Assembly (NCBI GenBank): GCA_009760855.2
Contig: WPIO01000002.1
Coordinates: forward strand, 2,205,001 to 2,269,000
Source of the DNA: Cristatella mucedo
Taxonomy: Eukaryota; Bryozoa; Phylactolaemata; Cristatellidae
DNA: 64,000 bases
Direction: 5' to 3'
How positions within the stretch are numbered: the first letter of the stretch is position 1; each line of letters opens with the position of its first letter. Below, piece after piece: positions 1 through 64,000 of the stretch. The notes beneath the pieces were generated by a model. It was not told where the DNA came from. It worked only from the letters and a program-made list of their open reading frames with translations, and ran no database searches. The position numbers and the translations under genes were made by a program.

Positions 1-145
1 GCAGCCGTCTAGTGTGAGTAGACTGGGCTTGGCTGGCGTTACGTGAAATAAAGGTTTTGGTGTTGGAGCCAGCAGACTTGTTGCTCGGTCGCGCTACCCA
101 GCCTGACGACAGGTCGTGCGGAGGGCTGTCACAGAGAGACAGAGA

Positions 146-222
146 AGAGAGCAAGAGAGAGAGAAAGAGACAGAGAAGAGAGAGAGAGACAGAGAGCGAG
201 AGAGACAGAGAGAGACAGAGAA

Positions 223-254
<32 letters not shown>

Positions 255-255
255 C
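146..255. repeat. (GA)n-rich simple repeat
   Basis: Interrupted GAGA/GACA purine tract. The reading frames across it are repeat-derived and not genes. Confidence 0.9.
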
Positions 256-359
256 AAGCCAACAGTATTACTGTATCTCCTGTTTCCGAGGTGAAAGCAT
301 ACACAGCAGCTGTGTTTGCTGCAAATGGCTGTGATTTCGTTTTAATTTGTCCTACCAGC

Positions 360-17682
<17,323 letters not shown>

Positions 17683-17901
17683 CCCCCCACCCTAAGGAAC
17701 TCGAGGGTCACGCCCTCATCGACATCAGAAGTGCAACTGGAATCGCTGTATTTTATCTATGAGTTTTCCTTAAGGCCTTAAATCAGGGATTGCAAATTTT
17801 TTACTGTTTGGGCATTAAAGAATACACTAAATTCTCATCCGTGTAATGATTTAAATGAACTTCCTAATTGTTTACCGTGCCTTGCACCGAGATACCGTAA
17901 T

Positions 17902-18171
17902 CTAGGGATAGTACAGCGATTCAATGCTAGTGGCTTTATACTCACATGCCCGCGTCGATCTGGAATAGTCCGAGGTGCTCTGAGATCGCTGGTAAGGATG
18001 ACGGCGCTTGCGCCTCTTTGGCGTTAAAGCACTGTCTTTTAGCATTAGCTTCCAAGTGTTGTTCGTAGTCAACTTTTGGCGAAGGCGTGAGGCCCATGTG
18101 GATAGCAGTTTTTGACCTTGTGGGACGTTGCGATCGCCCAATGTTAGATCTCTCTGAGGCCTAGGAACCAC
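17902..18171 (-). CDS. Possible small coding exon, basic C-terminus
   Basis: A 90-codon open frame on the minus strand in repeat-free DNA, just upstream of gene 1. It is rich in Lys/Arg (LTPKRRKRRHPYQRSQSTSD) and ends in a stop at 17902. A candidate acceptor, ctaggcctcag, lies near its start, so it could be the last exon of another gene or simple chance. I recognise no family. Confidence 0.2.
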   Translation of the reverse strand: MVPRPQRDLTLGDRNVPQGQKLLSTWASRLRQKLTTNNTWKLMLKDSALTPKRRKRRHPYQRSQSTSDYSRSTRACEYKATSIESLYYP

Positions 18172-18904
18172 TTGCGTGGCTTATGGCTCATTGTTGTTGT
18201 TAAAGGATATTAAAAATTAGTGTAAGTATTCTTAGTTCGTTAGTTCGTTTCCTAAGGTGTTCGTTTGGGAGTCCTCGTGCGTGCGATGAGTCGCGGTGGC
18301 GTACGGCGAGCTGGCTTTTAAATGCTCGGACTTGTGCGCAGCATGAAGCACTGAAACACTGAAAAAAAGATAAGAGCTGCTCGTGAAAGTGTTGATTTAA
18401 ATGTTTAATGTTTAAATGTTTAATTTAAGTGTTGAATTTTAACTATGAGCAAGCCGAGAGTTTGTACGCTATGAAGTGGAGTATAGAACTCGCGCGGCTT
18501 ACGTATACATAACAACTTGACCGCATGAGTTCGCGTCGGCTGCTCCAAATAGAGAAATGGGAAGAGAAGATAGCGTCCGTTAAAGCCGAAAAAAGGCATA
18601 AATCCTGGAGCAAGCTTTGCAGAAGATTATGTAACCAGTGCTTCTGTTTTTGACAACTTTTGGTGGATATTCGGCGCAGGCAGTGTCCTGCCTCCGGGTA
18701 GCCGCTTAGGCAGTTGACCTCTGTGGCTGTAGGTCGCACCAGAAAGTCAACTGTATTTGGCTGGCGAGCTGACTGATCTGTTTTAATGCACTGATGTATT
18801 CGTAAATTTAGGATTTGGCGGGGTAGTATTATCTGTCCATGCATTTGAGATATTCCATCTTGACTTATTCCACTAACTACTTGCAGGTCTTCCTGCCTTT
18901 GCAA

Positions 18905-19240
18905 TAAGACACCAATAGCTGATGCCAGAATCTGCTGGCAGGCCGTCTGTGGTGAGTGTTGCAAATTTATTTATCACACCACTTCTTATCGACCTACACT
19001 GACTCCCCATTAAGCAGCACATTGACTTCGAGGTTTTGTTAGTAACTTTTAACTCCATTCTCATGCTCCAGCCAACCTACCCGAAATACTTCCTATGCTG
19101 GGAATTGGACGACCCTTGCTCCTGACTGAAGTCATTTAGATGCATCGCACCAACCATAAATCTATGAGAACCGTGCCCTGCGTTCGTTTGATCCCAAACC
19201 TGGAAGTCACTTCCGACTGACGTCCATGTGGTCCTTCCCG
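18905..19240 (+). mobile_element. Ancient LINE A-like remnant
   Basis: Translated pieces such as LLIDLH and LPIKQHIDFEVLLVTF match the LINE A C-terminal region, but with many stops. It is more diverged than the other copies. Confidence 0.55.
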
Positions 19241-19516
19241 AAAAAAAGGCCATCGTATCGGTCTTTGCAATTGGACTGTTTTTATATGGATTATGAGTAA
19301 TTGACTCACAGAGGGTTCAAGCAAGCCGGTCTTTAACCTTAGTGCATATATACGATTGGGAAATAGCAACAAGAATTTGCCACCAAGAACCATTTTAGAG
19401 TAGGAGTTTATTTCATTCATCAGGTGTAACTGCTAGTGAAGTAGGTTTGCAAGGTGTTGTCACCTAGTCACAGGTCTGCTGGTGCTAGTGGTATCGATGC
19501 ATTAAACTATTTAAAA

Positions 19517-19654
19517 ATAATTCATTTATATAATGCCCTAAGAGAACTTAATCTCTATTCAGGCGCTTCACATATACCTCGGGCTTGTTCGAGCCCACGA
19601 GCTCAGCCAGATCTTGGTCGGGGCGAGCACCTTAAGCACTGGACCGAACCAGCC
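19517..19654 (-). repeat. SINE S1 copy
   Basis: Reverse-oriented S1 with the tail hairpin, box B-like sequence and most of the head. Confidence 0.85.
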
Positions 19655-19729
19655 TATTCAGTTTCAAGCGATTGGTAGTGGAAAGAGTGTTGTAATGTAA
19701 GGTGTATCCGTTCTAATGTGTTCCTGGAT

Positions 19730-19731
<2 letters not shown>

Positions 19732-19764
<33 letters not shown>

Positions 19765-20650
19765 GTGCTTGATGAAGCACCCTCAGAGAACTCAATCTCT
19801 TTCTAGGCACTTTGCATTGGCTGTAAAGGAAGCACGATCGAATGGTTAGTGGTAGCATGCTCAATAAACAACAATATGGTTATGGGTGCCGTGCACAATG
19901 TCAATATGCAAGTATGGTTAATGGCAGCATGCACAGTGTCAGCACACATAGGCACATAAAGGTCGAATCACTGGGACCTACTAAATGCTATGATAAATAG
20001 ATGTGTTTTAGGCTCATTTTAAATGTGGTAAAGTCAGATGTCATGACGCAAATCGGTACTGAGTTTCAATCTTTGGGAGCGTACGAACTAAAGGCACGGT
20101 CTCCAAAGGATTTAAGGTTTGTACAAGGTGTAGCTAAACAGTTTGATTCCGAAAGCGGGTGGTACGATGCTTGGCCTGGTGGGTGCATAGATCTAATATG
20201 TAGGCTGGAGCCAAAGAATCAATGGACCTAAAAGTAAGTGACAAAACTTTGAAGCCGATGTGTTGCCTGACTGTGAGCCTGTGCAGGTCATCGACAATTG
20301 GTGAAATGTGACATTTGCAACACACTCACGACAGAGAAGCTTAGCTGCATAGTATTGCATCAGCTGTAAGCGGCTTATTGCATAGGCCGGTAGACTAGCT
20401 AGCATTGGTATCTCTTGTCTAAACTAACCCGAGTTTAGCAATGCTATTTAGCTGAAAGTAGACAGACTTGACTAGGGAATTGATGTGGTCATCTAATGAA
20501 AGGTCACTTTTGAACATAATACCTAGATTTCATGCAGATTCAACAGGAGATATGCTGGCAGAGCCGATTTTGAGGGTTAGCCTTTCCAATTTTTAAATAC
20601 TACTTGGTTTGCCCATAACTATAAGTTGGTTTTATCAGAATTCAATTTAA
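19732..20650 (-). mobile_element. LINE A copy, decayed
   Basis: Begins at the ATT repeat (19733-19762 as taa units) and runs back through the 3' tail and reverse-transcriptase C-terminus to the KLNSDKTNL motif near 20640. It contains several frameshifts. Confidence 0.8.
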
Positions 20651-20819
20651 AAAAAATTCCTGTCATCCATATGCAGATGTCGTCAATACATGCAGCAAAG
20701 GGAGTTGAGAGAAATCGAAGTGCTGGAGGGCTATGAGGGATCAAAGCAAAGGACAACTGAGTGTCATCCGCATAGCAGTGAAAGCCTAGATTTTGCTTTG
20801 CAATCACATCGGCATCATC

Positions 20820-21015
20820 ACAATCATTCTGTGCATGCTGCCACTAACAACACTTGCATGCTGACCCTGTGCATGTCACCCCCTAACCATGTTATTCGTG
20901 TTGTTTATCAAGCATGATACCACTCACCATTCGATCGTGTTTCCATTTGCAGCAAATGTAAAGCACCTAGAAAGAGATTGAGTTCATGAGGGTGCTTTAT
21001 CAAGTGTATTATTAT
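20820..21015 (+). mobile_element. LINE A 3' tail, truncated
   Basis: Only the 3' untranslated region (catgctgccactaacaacac, then gcatgtcaccccctaaccat), hairpin and ATT repeat remain. It ends about 380 bases upstream of the SNAPC1 start codon. Confidence 0.8.
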
Positions 21016-21396
21016 CATTATTTTAGTGACTTGCTCTGCAAAATCGAGCTTCAATGGACATAGGAATAAATAGTGTATACTCGGGTCTGAACAAAGATTA
21101 GCATATTGGTAATAGGTTTGCAGATGGTAAAAAAAATCATAGATCGTTTATGAAAGCTGGCCATGATGTATGTACTTTTGAACCGGAGAACGTGATAGTG
21201 TTGGTGACAGCAGTCATGATTGCTTGCATACTCAAGCTAATTCATAAATCGGTTACCGAGTACAGATAATGCAAGCAAGATACTTTTCAATTAGCTAGTT
21301 GCAGTAGCAGCTATGAGCTACATATAGCAAATGTATGCAAGTATTGTGTATGCTTTTGTTTTCTTTTAAGATTGATGTGGATCTCACCAATTGAAA

Positions 21397-49659
<28,263 letters not shown>

Positions 49660-50447
49660 GCTTTTGCCAGGCAGCCATCGTAAGATTATTGGTAAGGTGC
49701 CTGCGGAACTCTAGATTTGGCTTCGCCTCTGCTGAGAGCTCTTTGGAAAAACCTAGGACCCGCTAAAGACAAAGCGGTCAGATACAGGCAAATGGAGAGC
49801 AGTGCGTGTGTGTGCGCGAGCGTGCGCAGTCGTTTGCTGCTGCTTCCGTGCATGGGTGTGAGTGATCGTGGCGCATAGCGCTAGGTCCTTCCTCAATCTG
49901 ATGGCTGACCAGACCAGCCTCGATCGTCAAGGAGGCCTCACTGGCTTGAGCTACACGCATGCATGCACTCGTTTGGCCTGCAAGTGGGTCAACAAAACAT
50001 GTAAAGAAAAGCTTAGCTGGTAGGTACATGGCACGATTGCGTCTGCCAAATGTTGCTTCTGCCGAGTGAATGCCAGCAACCGAGCACTCAGCAACGTGAC
50101 TTTAGCTAGCTAGCTCACGTGCATGCTAAGTGTGGTGCTGTGCTCGCTCGCATGCCAGTAGCTGCACGTGCATATGTGAGAGTGCATTAACTCAAGTGCC
50201 TGTTCGGTTGCTGTGCCGTAGGTGAGGGCACGTTAACTCTCGGGCCTGTTTGGTTTTTGTGCCTACGGTATTTCTTGGCAAGAGCTACATGCAGTGAACT
50301 ACTATCCAGCAACTCTGAACGGCTGTCTGGGCACTTGTGAAGCCCCTGCATGCCAGCCACCAGGCTGTCTTAGCTGTCAAGCAGCCACTGTTTACGATCG
50401 TGACTTTATCACTGTCACCTTGACCGCATGCTGGCCGTTGTTACCTT

Positions 50448-50449
<2 letters not shown>

Positions 50450-50505
<56 letters not shown>

Positions 50506-50515
50506 CTTGCGTGCG

Positions 50516-50584
<69 letters not shown>

Positions 50585-50593
50585 TGCGTGCGT

Positions 50594-50666
<73 letters not shown>

Positions 50667-50699
50667 CTTGCGTGCGTTAGTGTGAGTGTGTGTGCGCGT
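50450..50699. repeat. (GT)n array with gtatgcttgcgtgcgtt interruptions
   Basis: Four GT blocks are divided by almost identical 17-30 base interruptions, matching those at 43770-43890. Confidence 0.95.
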
Positions 50700-50712
50700 G
50701 CTTTCGTGCGTG

Positions 50713-50853
50713 TATAATTCATTTGTATAGCGCCCTGAGAGAACATAATCTCTATTCAGTTGCTTCGCATATGCCACAGGGCTCGAGCCAACGGCCTCGG
50801 CCAGACCTTGGTCGGGGCGAGCACCTTAACCACTCTGCCAAACCAGCTCGGCA
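50713..50853 (-). repeat. SINE S1 copy
   Basis: Full-length reverse-oriented S1 directly after the GT array. Confidence 0.86.
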
Positions 50854-52349
50854 TACTTGTACTACTGCATACTTGCTCGGCCGGTGTCTGGGTGACTGGC
50901 TGCTTTGGACTGGGCGTTGCCAGATCGAAGCATGCACCGTCTTTGCGATGACTGGCATGTATTCATTGCTTTCAGGAACCGATGAGCCGACGTTTATACT
51001 CGACATGCCACAGCTGCTGTGAGACCGACCTGAAGTCTCGTGCATATAACCGGTTTCAAGATTTGTAGTCGGAACGACAAGAACGGCTATTCGTTGCTCA
51101 GTGTACCTTGGTTTTGCATGCTGGCGGCTGTCCAGTTCATGCGTCCAGGCTGCACCTGGCGATTGTCGTTTACTTTTGGCTGACTCTAATTTTCTCTATC
51201 GGCTGCTACTCATAGGCAATTGACTTTAACTTGCAGTTGGCTGTCTTATTTATTAAGCTTTTTTGAATTAATTTTGTGCTGGCAATCAAGTGCTTGTGTA
51301 ATAAGCTTATCTGAGCTTTAGCCTGTCCGTGTTCCAGACCTTGGCTACAGGCATTCCCACTCTGTATACCAGCCATACTCAATCGTTCGGCCGTATGATT
51401 GAGCAGGCGAGACTTTTAGGAATCATTAGTGCTGCTAGCTGACCTTAGTGGCCGAAACACTAACAAAACCCTGGAACTCGCAGTCGCCGATTAATGTTGA
51501 GCAGAGAAGAGTAGTAAACGTCGACACGAAAAGACCTCAGAAGACAGTGATATCGCCATGTGACAGAGAAGCTGACTAATGACTCCTCGTTCACCGTTTT
51601 GAAATTCGCTCGTTAAGCGGCGCCATGATGTACGCTCCTGGTAAAAAAGGAATACCCTCGCTTGCTTAAAAAAATACCATACACATTTCAGTCTTTTGCG
51701 AATTGTAAGCCAACTTTTGAATAATCCTCGTTTGAACGAGTCGGTTTCGTGTGATGTCCGGGCTCCTCCAGCCCGACCTGACACCTGTGGAGCTCGATAC
51801 AGCATCTGCCCCTGATCTCTGCCGTTTTCAATATTTACTCAGTACCTCACTGGAATGTAGCACTGACACGCAGCGTTGGCTACCACTTGATTGACGCCTA
51901 TTCAACTTTTTCATCTTCACCAGTATGCTGCTGGTGCTTAAGAACTACACTACAGTCCTGTGGGCATTACGTCCAAGACGCCTGCGTAATTTTTAAGCCT
52001 ATGCAAAGACCTTGCTTAACTGCCAAGAATAGTCATTCGACCCATAATTTTAAACTTGAGGTCAATAATGTGTGTCGTCTACAGACCGCATGCCTTTTAC
52101 ACGTATGCTCAACGTTATAGCCCCTGGGAACTTGCTCAGTCGAGCATTCGATCAGTACACGTATCAGCCGTCCGAGAGTTGCCGGCACATGAGTAACACG
52201 ACCTTGTCTTTCACCGATGGTTTTTCATTAGTCCCAAGTTCTCCCAGCAAAAAGACAACCAGACATAGTCGTCTCCTGACTGCAGCCGTACCTGATCGTG
52301 GGGGGGGGCTAATCAGATACGTCAGGGTAGCTTTAAGTCATTAATAACT

Positions 52350-52967
52350 ATAATCGGTCGTCTGTATGGCTCCCCCAGAGAGGCGAATCTTTTTCCATGT
52401 GCTGTACAGGTCACTGCCAAAGAGAATAATCAAAGGTTAATGGCACGCAAGGTTAAGCGGCGTGCTCAGGCCTGCATGCAAAAACATGGTTAGACCGATA
52501 TGAAAAAGCATACGAAAAGACATTTTTGCTTAATGGTTAGTCGGACCCCTGGTTAGTAACGTGCACATAAAAAGGCCCTTAAGTTCACTGGGGCACGGAA
52601 GAGACGAGAAAGCCTGATGCGTCGTCCTTAGTCTTAAATGATCTCAAGTCAATGCAGGCGGTGCTAGAACGCGAGTTTGAGACCTTTATTGCACACGAGC
52701 TGAAAGCCTAATTGCCCAACACCAACCCCATCAACCAAGAGATTGCGATTGAGCTCGAGCCGTCGACCAAACCATTTTGCCCGGCTTTCCTCTGATTGCA
52801 GTACTCTATGCCTGCTGCTTGCGAATATTAGCACCAATCATGTGGTAATGCTTTCTTTGCAGCATATGTGAAGTGCCTAGAAAGATATTCAGCTCTCCTG
52901 TGGCGCTATACAAATTTATTTTATTATTATTATTATTATATTAATAATAATAATATATTATTATTAC
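52350..52967. mobile_element. LINE A tails, opposed, with TTA/TAA hairpin
   Basis: A degraded minus-strand LINE A tail (about 52350-52540) and a plus-strand 3' end (about 52840-52967). The latter ends in TTA units, then TAA units, then TTA units that can fold back on themselves. Confidence 0.6.
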
Positions 52968-54369
52968 AAGCGAGAGGCTTCTTCGAAAGCTCTAGCAATT
53001 AGCTGTAGCCAGAACAGTTGAGTCCAATCCAATGTACATATAGTTGAAAGAGCTGTCCGTTCCTATGTGCAAGCCCATGGCACAAGCACTGCACCCTTTT
53101 TGACCTACTATTGTATACTTTGACTGTACCAAAAACAAATCGGCCCGAACCTGCGATTGGTAGACAGTAAGCCTGACACTTGCAGCATTCCGAGAACCAT
53201 TATGTGGATGAAACCACTTTATTATAGCAAGGATTCTCTTCCGCTTGTTACCGCACTAGAGAGCTACAGTATACGTATATACGGTTTGTTTTCTATTGAG
53301 AGTTCCCAGCTTTTATTGTAATACCGAACTTCATTTGAGTGCACTCTAGCAAGAAAAGGTTCAAAACAAAGTTATCAGGTTGCCACTGGAAACCGCATTG
53401 GCATTTAGCAGCTTCCATCTTTGGACCCGATCGAGCAAGAATAGTACAGGCGTACCTCAACTTGACTGAGCAGGCATTTACATTTGATTAACACAACCTT
53501 ACAGAAATGTCAACTCGCTAGAGATTAGTAAAACAAGCGGAGTTTGCCCGCCTACTCGAGAGGTGCGCCTTGCATCCTCGAAAAGAGAGACGCTAACGTT
53601 CTAAACTGGCGGTGGATAGTGACTGCCTGCGTCCGTAATATGGAATCAGAGCCGAGTTCGAAAGTCAGAACCTTCCAGTGTTGGAACGAATGAGGTCGAG
53701 CTAAGAAAATGCCCCAAGAGGAAGCGCTGAGGGCTTCGCGCACTATGGCGATGGAAGCGTTGTGCTCGGCTCGAAAGGTCAACAGTAATTACGCGAACAA
53801 CGCTTGTGCATCTGATTGAAGGTGCAACGGAAATGAGCTTGTCTATAGGGGGCGTGAAAATAGCAAAACGTTGAGAAAATGATTGAGGTGTTTTTTTTCT
53901 TGTTTCAGGAATGTTACAGCTGTCATGAAACACCCCCTGTGGGAATTTGTCGACTTGACTCGAGTATTCGTGGGTCAATATAGGAGCGCAACTGTGCCGA
54001 GGCTGTCAAGCAAACTTAGTTCATATTTCTGATGAATTTCCGATCATTTGTGACTGGCGGTCGTCAAAAGTAGCGCTACGTTCAGGTTGACATGAATTTA
54101 CTAACCGGCATTACTACAAAGAAAAATACCCACGTTTGCTAACGGAAAGCCTAAATTGGTTTTCGGCAAAGGCGAGGTGCCTAGTCTCACTCGCCATCAT
54201 GTTTTTACAACTCGAGTGTCCTAAAAGACGACCTCTATGCTCTGAAATGACAAACGAATTGAGCGTGCTCATCAGTTGGCACCGGTAAATTATAAAAGAA
54301 GTAAATTCCAATTGCTAGTCATCAGGTGTTCATGCTCTTTGGCAAAACGTTCAGTGCTAGTTTTTGTAA

Positions 54370-54840
54370 TAATAGTAATAATAATAATTCATTTGATATA
54401 ACGCCCTCAGAGAACTCAGTTTCTTTCTGGGCACCTTGCATTTGCTGCCCAGGAAGCACGATCGAATGCTTAGTGGTAGCATGCTCGATAAACAACAAGA
54501 ATAACGTGGTTAGGGGTGACATGTATAGGGTCAGCATGCAAATATGATTAGTGGCAGCATGCACAGTGTCGGCACGCGTAAGCACGTAAAGAACGAATCA
54601 CGTGGACCCACTAAATGCTGTGATAAATATATGCGTTTTTAGTTTCTTTTAAATGTGCTCAAGTCAGGGGACGTCCTGACGATAGTCGGAAGTGAGTTCC
54701 TGGCCTGGAATCGCATTCTTTTCACATCGCCTTCGTGCACTCGAGGTCCAACTCGAGCTGCAGCATACGTAGAAGGGCCTAGAAAGAGATTAACTTCTTT
54801 GAGGATGCAATACAAATGTATTGTTATCATTGTTATTAGT
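54370..54840. mobile_element. Composite LINE A: minus-strand copy with plus-strand tail
   Basis: 54370-54705 is the 3' part of a minus-strand copy up to the gagttcctggcctgg region. 54770-54840 is a plus-strand tail (gggcctagaaagagattaac, then ttctttgaggatgc) with its own AT-rich end. Confidence 0.7.
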
Positions 54841-56256
54841 ATACACGGATAACATCCTCCTGCTCAATCTTACTGATCATCCGGAATACTAGTGCGGGCA
54901 TCTGAAAGGAAGTCGAGCTGCCCGGCTCACTTGGACCAACTCGGTGGATTTTGTCCGATGGCTTGCTGCTGCTACAGATCTGTAAACCTGCCTACATAGG
55001 GGTGCGTCTGGCAACGACAAGATCGAGGTCAAATTTGGCTCCGGCTACGCTCCTGCGCTTACTAGGCTCAGTTTAGCTTTGCGCGTCTCGTTGAAGCACG
55101 CAAGCGAGCCACGATCTACGCTCACCTGTCAGTGTGCAGCACTAATGACAACCACTCATTCACTTTCTCGCATCCTTTCAATAATTTTAAGCATTCCCAC
55201 TAATTAGCTCTCTAAGACAACCTCATTTTCAATTGACTCTTTTCTCATCAAAGGTCGCTGAAATTCGCCTTAGATTTAGAATATAGAAAACCAGCATCTG
55301 TCGGCCGCGTTCGCTAATACCCGTACCTACAAGCGTGCTCTTGCTGAATTTCTGCTTCTCGCTGAGAGCTTTGTCCTAAATGACTACCAGAACTTCCGGA
55401 TGAGCGTCCTGCGAGACGGGCGCCGGCGGTGTGCACGCGCCGGCGGTGGGCGCATGCTGCCAATACCATCCTGCACCGAGGAAATGCTCTGCTTTTTTTT
55501 ATATGTAGCAAATGGGCCGATGACTCGTCCGTGCAGATAACGTGGCGCGTCTTGCTGCAGCGACCACGTCAATAGAGGTCGCTCGCTCGCGGGGAGCTAG
55601 TGAGCAAAAGCAGACGCACGCTTTCGTAAGCAGAGACTTAATCCGACAGCTACTCGCTCGGTCAACCGCGGAGCTCACTTCTCGGGCTCTCGGTGAGTCG
55701 CTCACCGACCGTGGGTCAGAGGGCGCAAACGCAGCGGGCGCCCAGCCCCGCAGACGCGCCTAGCGTTCGGACGTCGAACCCCTAGCAAGTTGCGAGCCCC
55801 GCGGCTGAACCGTAGGCGCCAATTAGACGCCGCCAGCCGTATACTGGGCGCCGGCGGCGGCGAATGGCGCGAGCAGGAGGCGGGCAGCTGCTCGCCGCTC
55901 GCTTGCTGTCGCTACGCAACGTTCGGCATCCGAGCGAAGGACACGTCGGCAGCGATGCTGCCGCGAGTCGGCCTTTAGTACAAAAATATACAGAAATCTG
56001 AAACATCAACGAGATAACGAATAAATAGACAAGCGCGTCGACGAAAGCGGCTCAGTTGCCGCGGTCAGACCGGCATGACTTTGGCAAAAGTTCACCGCAA
56101 GAGAAAGAGCAGTCTCGTCTGGTCAGGAAGTCAGGATCTCGACCGGAGCGCCGCCTGTAAAGTGCGCGCACGCGCGCGCGCGCGCGGCTCCGAACTCGCC
56201 TGCACAGCAGCGCGAAGGACGAAGGTCGGCGGCTGCGGCGGCCGCCGCCGCTGCTG

Positions 56257-63930
<7,674 letters not shown>

Positions 63931-64000
63931 CTAAACGCATACGTCTTTCATTCGCTCCGCTTTCGGCGCGACGCTCAAAACGCGAAAGCAAAACTCAAAA

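Larger units (their letters stand above)
17683..21396. promoter_or_regulatory. Divergent intergenic region between gene 1 and SNAPC1
   Basis: This 3.7 kb interval separates the two start codons and must hold both promoters unless non-coding first exons exist. I see no clear TATA box or other core promoter element. From 18900 on it is filled by LINE A and S1 fragments, so the likely promoter DNA is about 17680-18440 and 21010-21390. Confidence 0.45.
49660..56256. other. Convergent intergenic region, repeat-rich
   Basis: Lies between the 3' ends of SNAPC1 and the crossveinless-2 gene. It contains the GT array and S1 at 50450-50853, LINE A tails at 52350-52967 and 54370-54840, and GC-rich unique DNA from about 55380 on. 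I found no AATAAA in a convincing position for either gene, and no third gene. Confidence 0.5.

Overview
The window is animal nuclear DNA. Genes are broken by many GT-AG introns and sit among LINE retrotransposons, tRNA-derived SINEs and long microsatellites. There is no bacterial operon, phage, CRISPR or virus. The gene content (snRNA-activating complex subunit SNAPC1; crossveinless-2/BMPER) and the L2-like LINEs point to an invertebrate metazoan. I cannot name the phylum.

Three protein genes can be assembled by joining exons whose splice phases agree. (1) Minus strand, about 360/610-17682: a roughly 750-850 residue protein with a beta-propeller-like N-terminus and an alpha-helical C-terminal half. 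Its phases match across nearly all junctions, but I do not recognise the family. (2) Plus strand, 21397-49659: a complete SNAPC1 homologue in eight exons, stretched over 28 kb by transposon-filled introns. (3) Minus strand, 56257 to beyond the right edge: a crossveinless-2/BMPER-type secreted BMP-binding protein with von Willebrand C repeats, a VWD and a C8 domain. Its 5' end lies outside the window. Genes 1 and 2 diverge from a 3.7 kb interval; genes 2 and 3 converge across 6.6 kb of repeat-rich DNA. The right 9 kb is visibly more GC-rich than the rest.

Most other sequence is repeats. LINE family A (L2-like, always 5'-truncated, ending in a hairpin and an ATT microsatellite) has about 17 copies. 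LINE family B has one long decayed copy and several detached 3' tails. Two tRNA-derived SINE families are present. SINE S1 carries a 3' tail that closely matches the LINE A tail, including its hairpin, suggesting a SINE/LINE partnership.

The most interesting observations are the S1/LINE A shared hairpin tail, a roughly 50-base LINE A insertion, a 30-base-arm perfect palindrome, a Pro-to-Ala change in the GDPH motif of crossveinless-2, a stop-free in-frame intron in the same gene, and the unrecognised propeller/solenoid gene.
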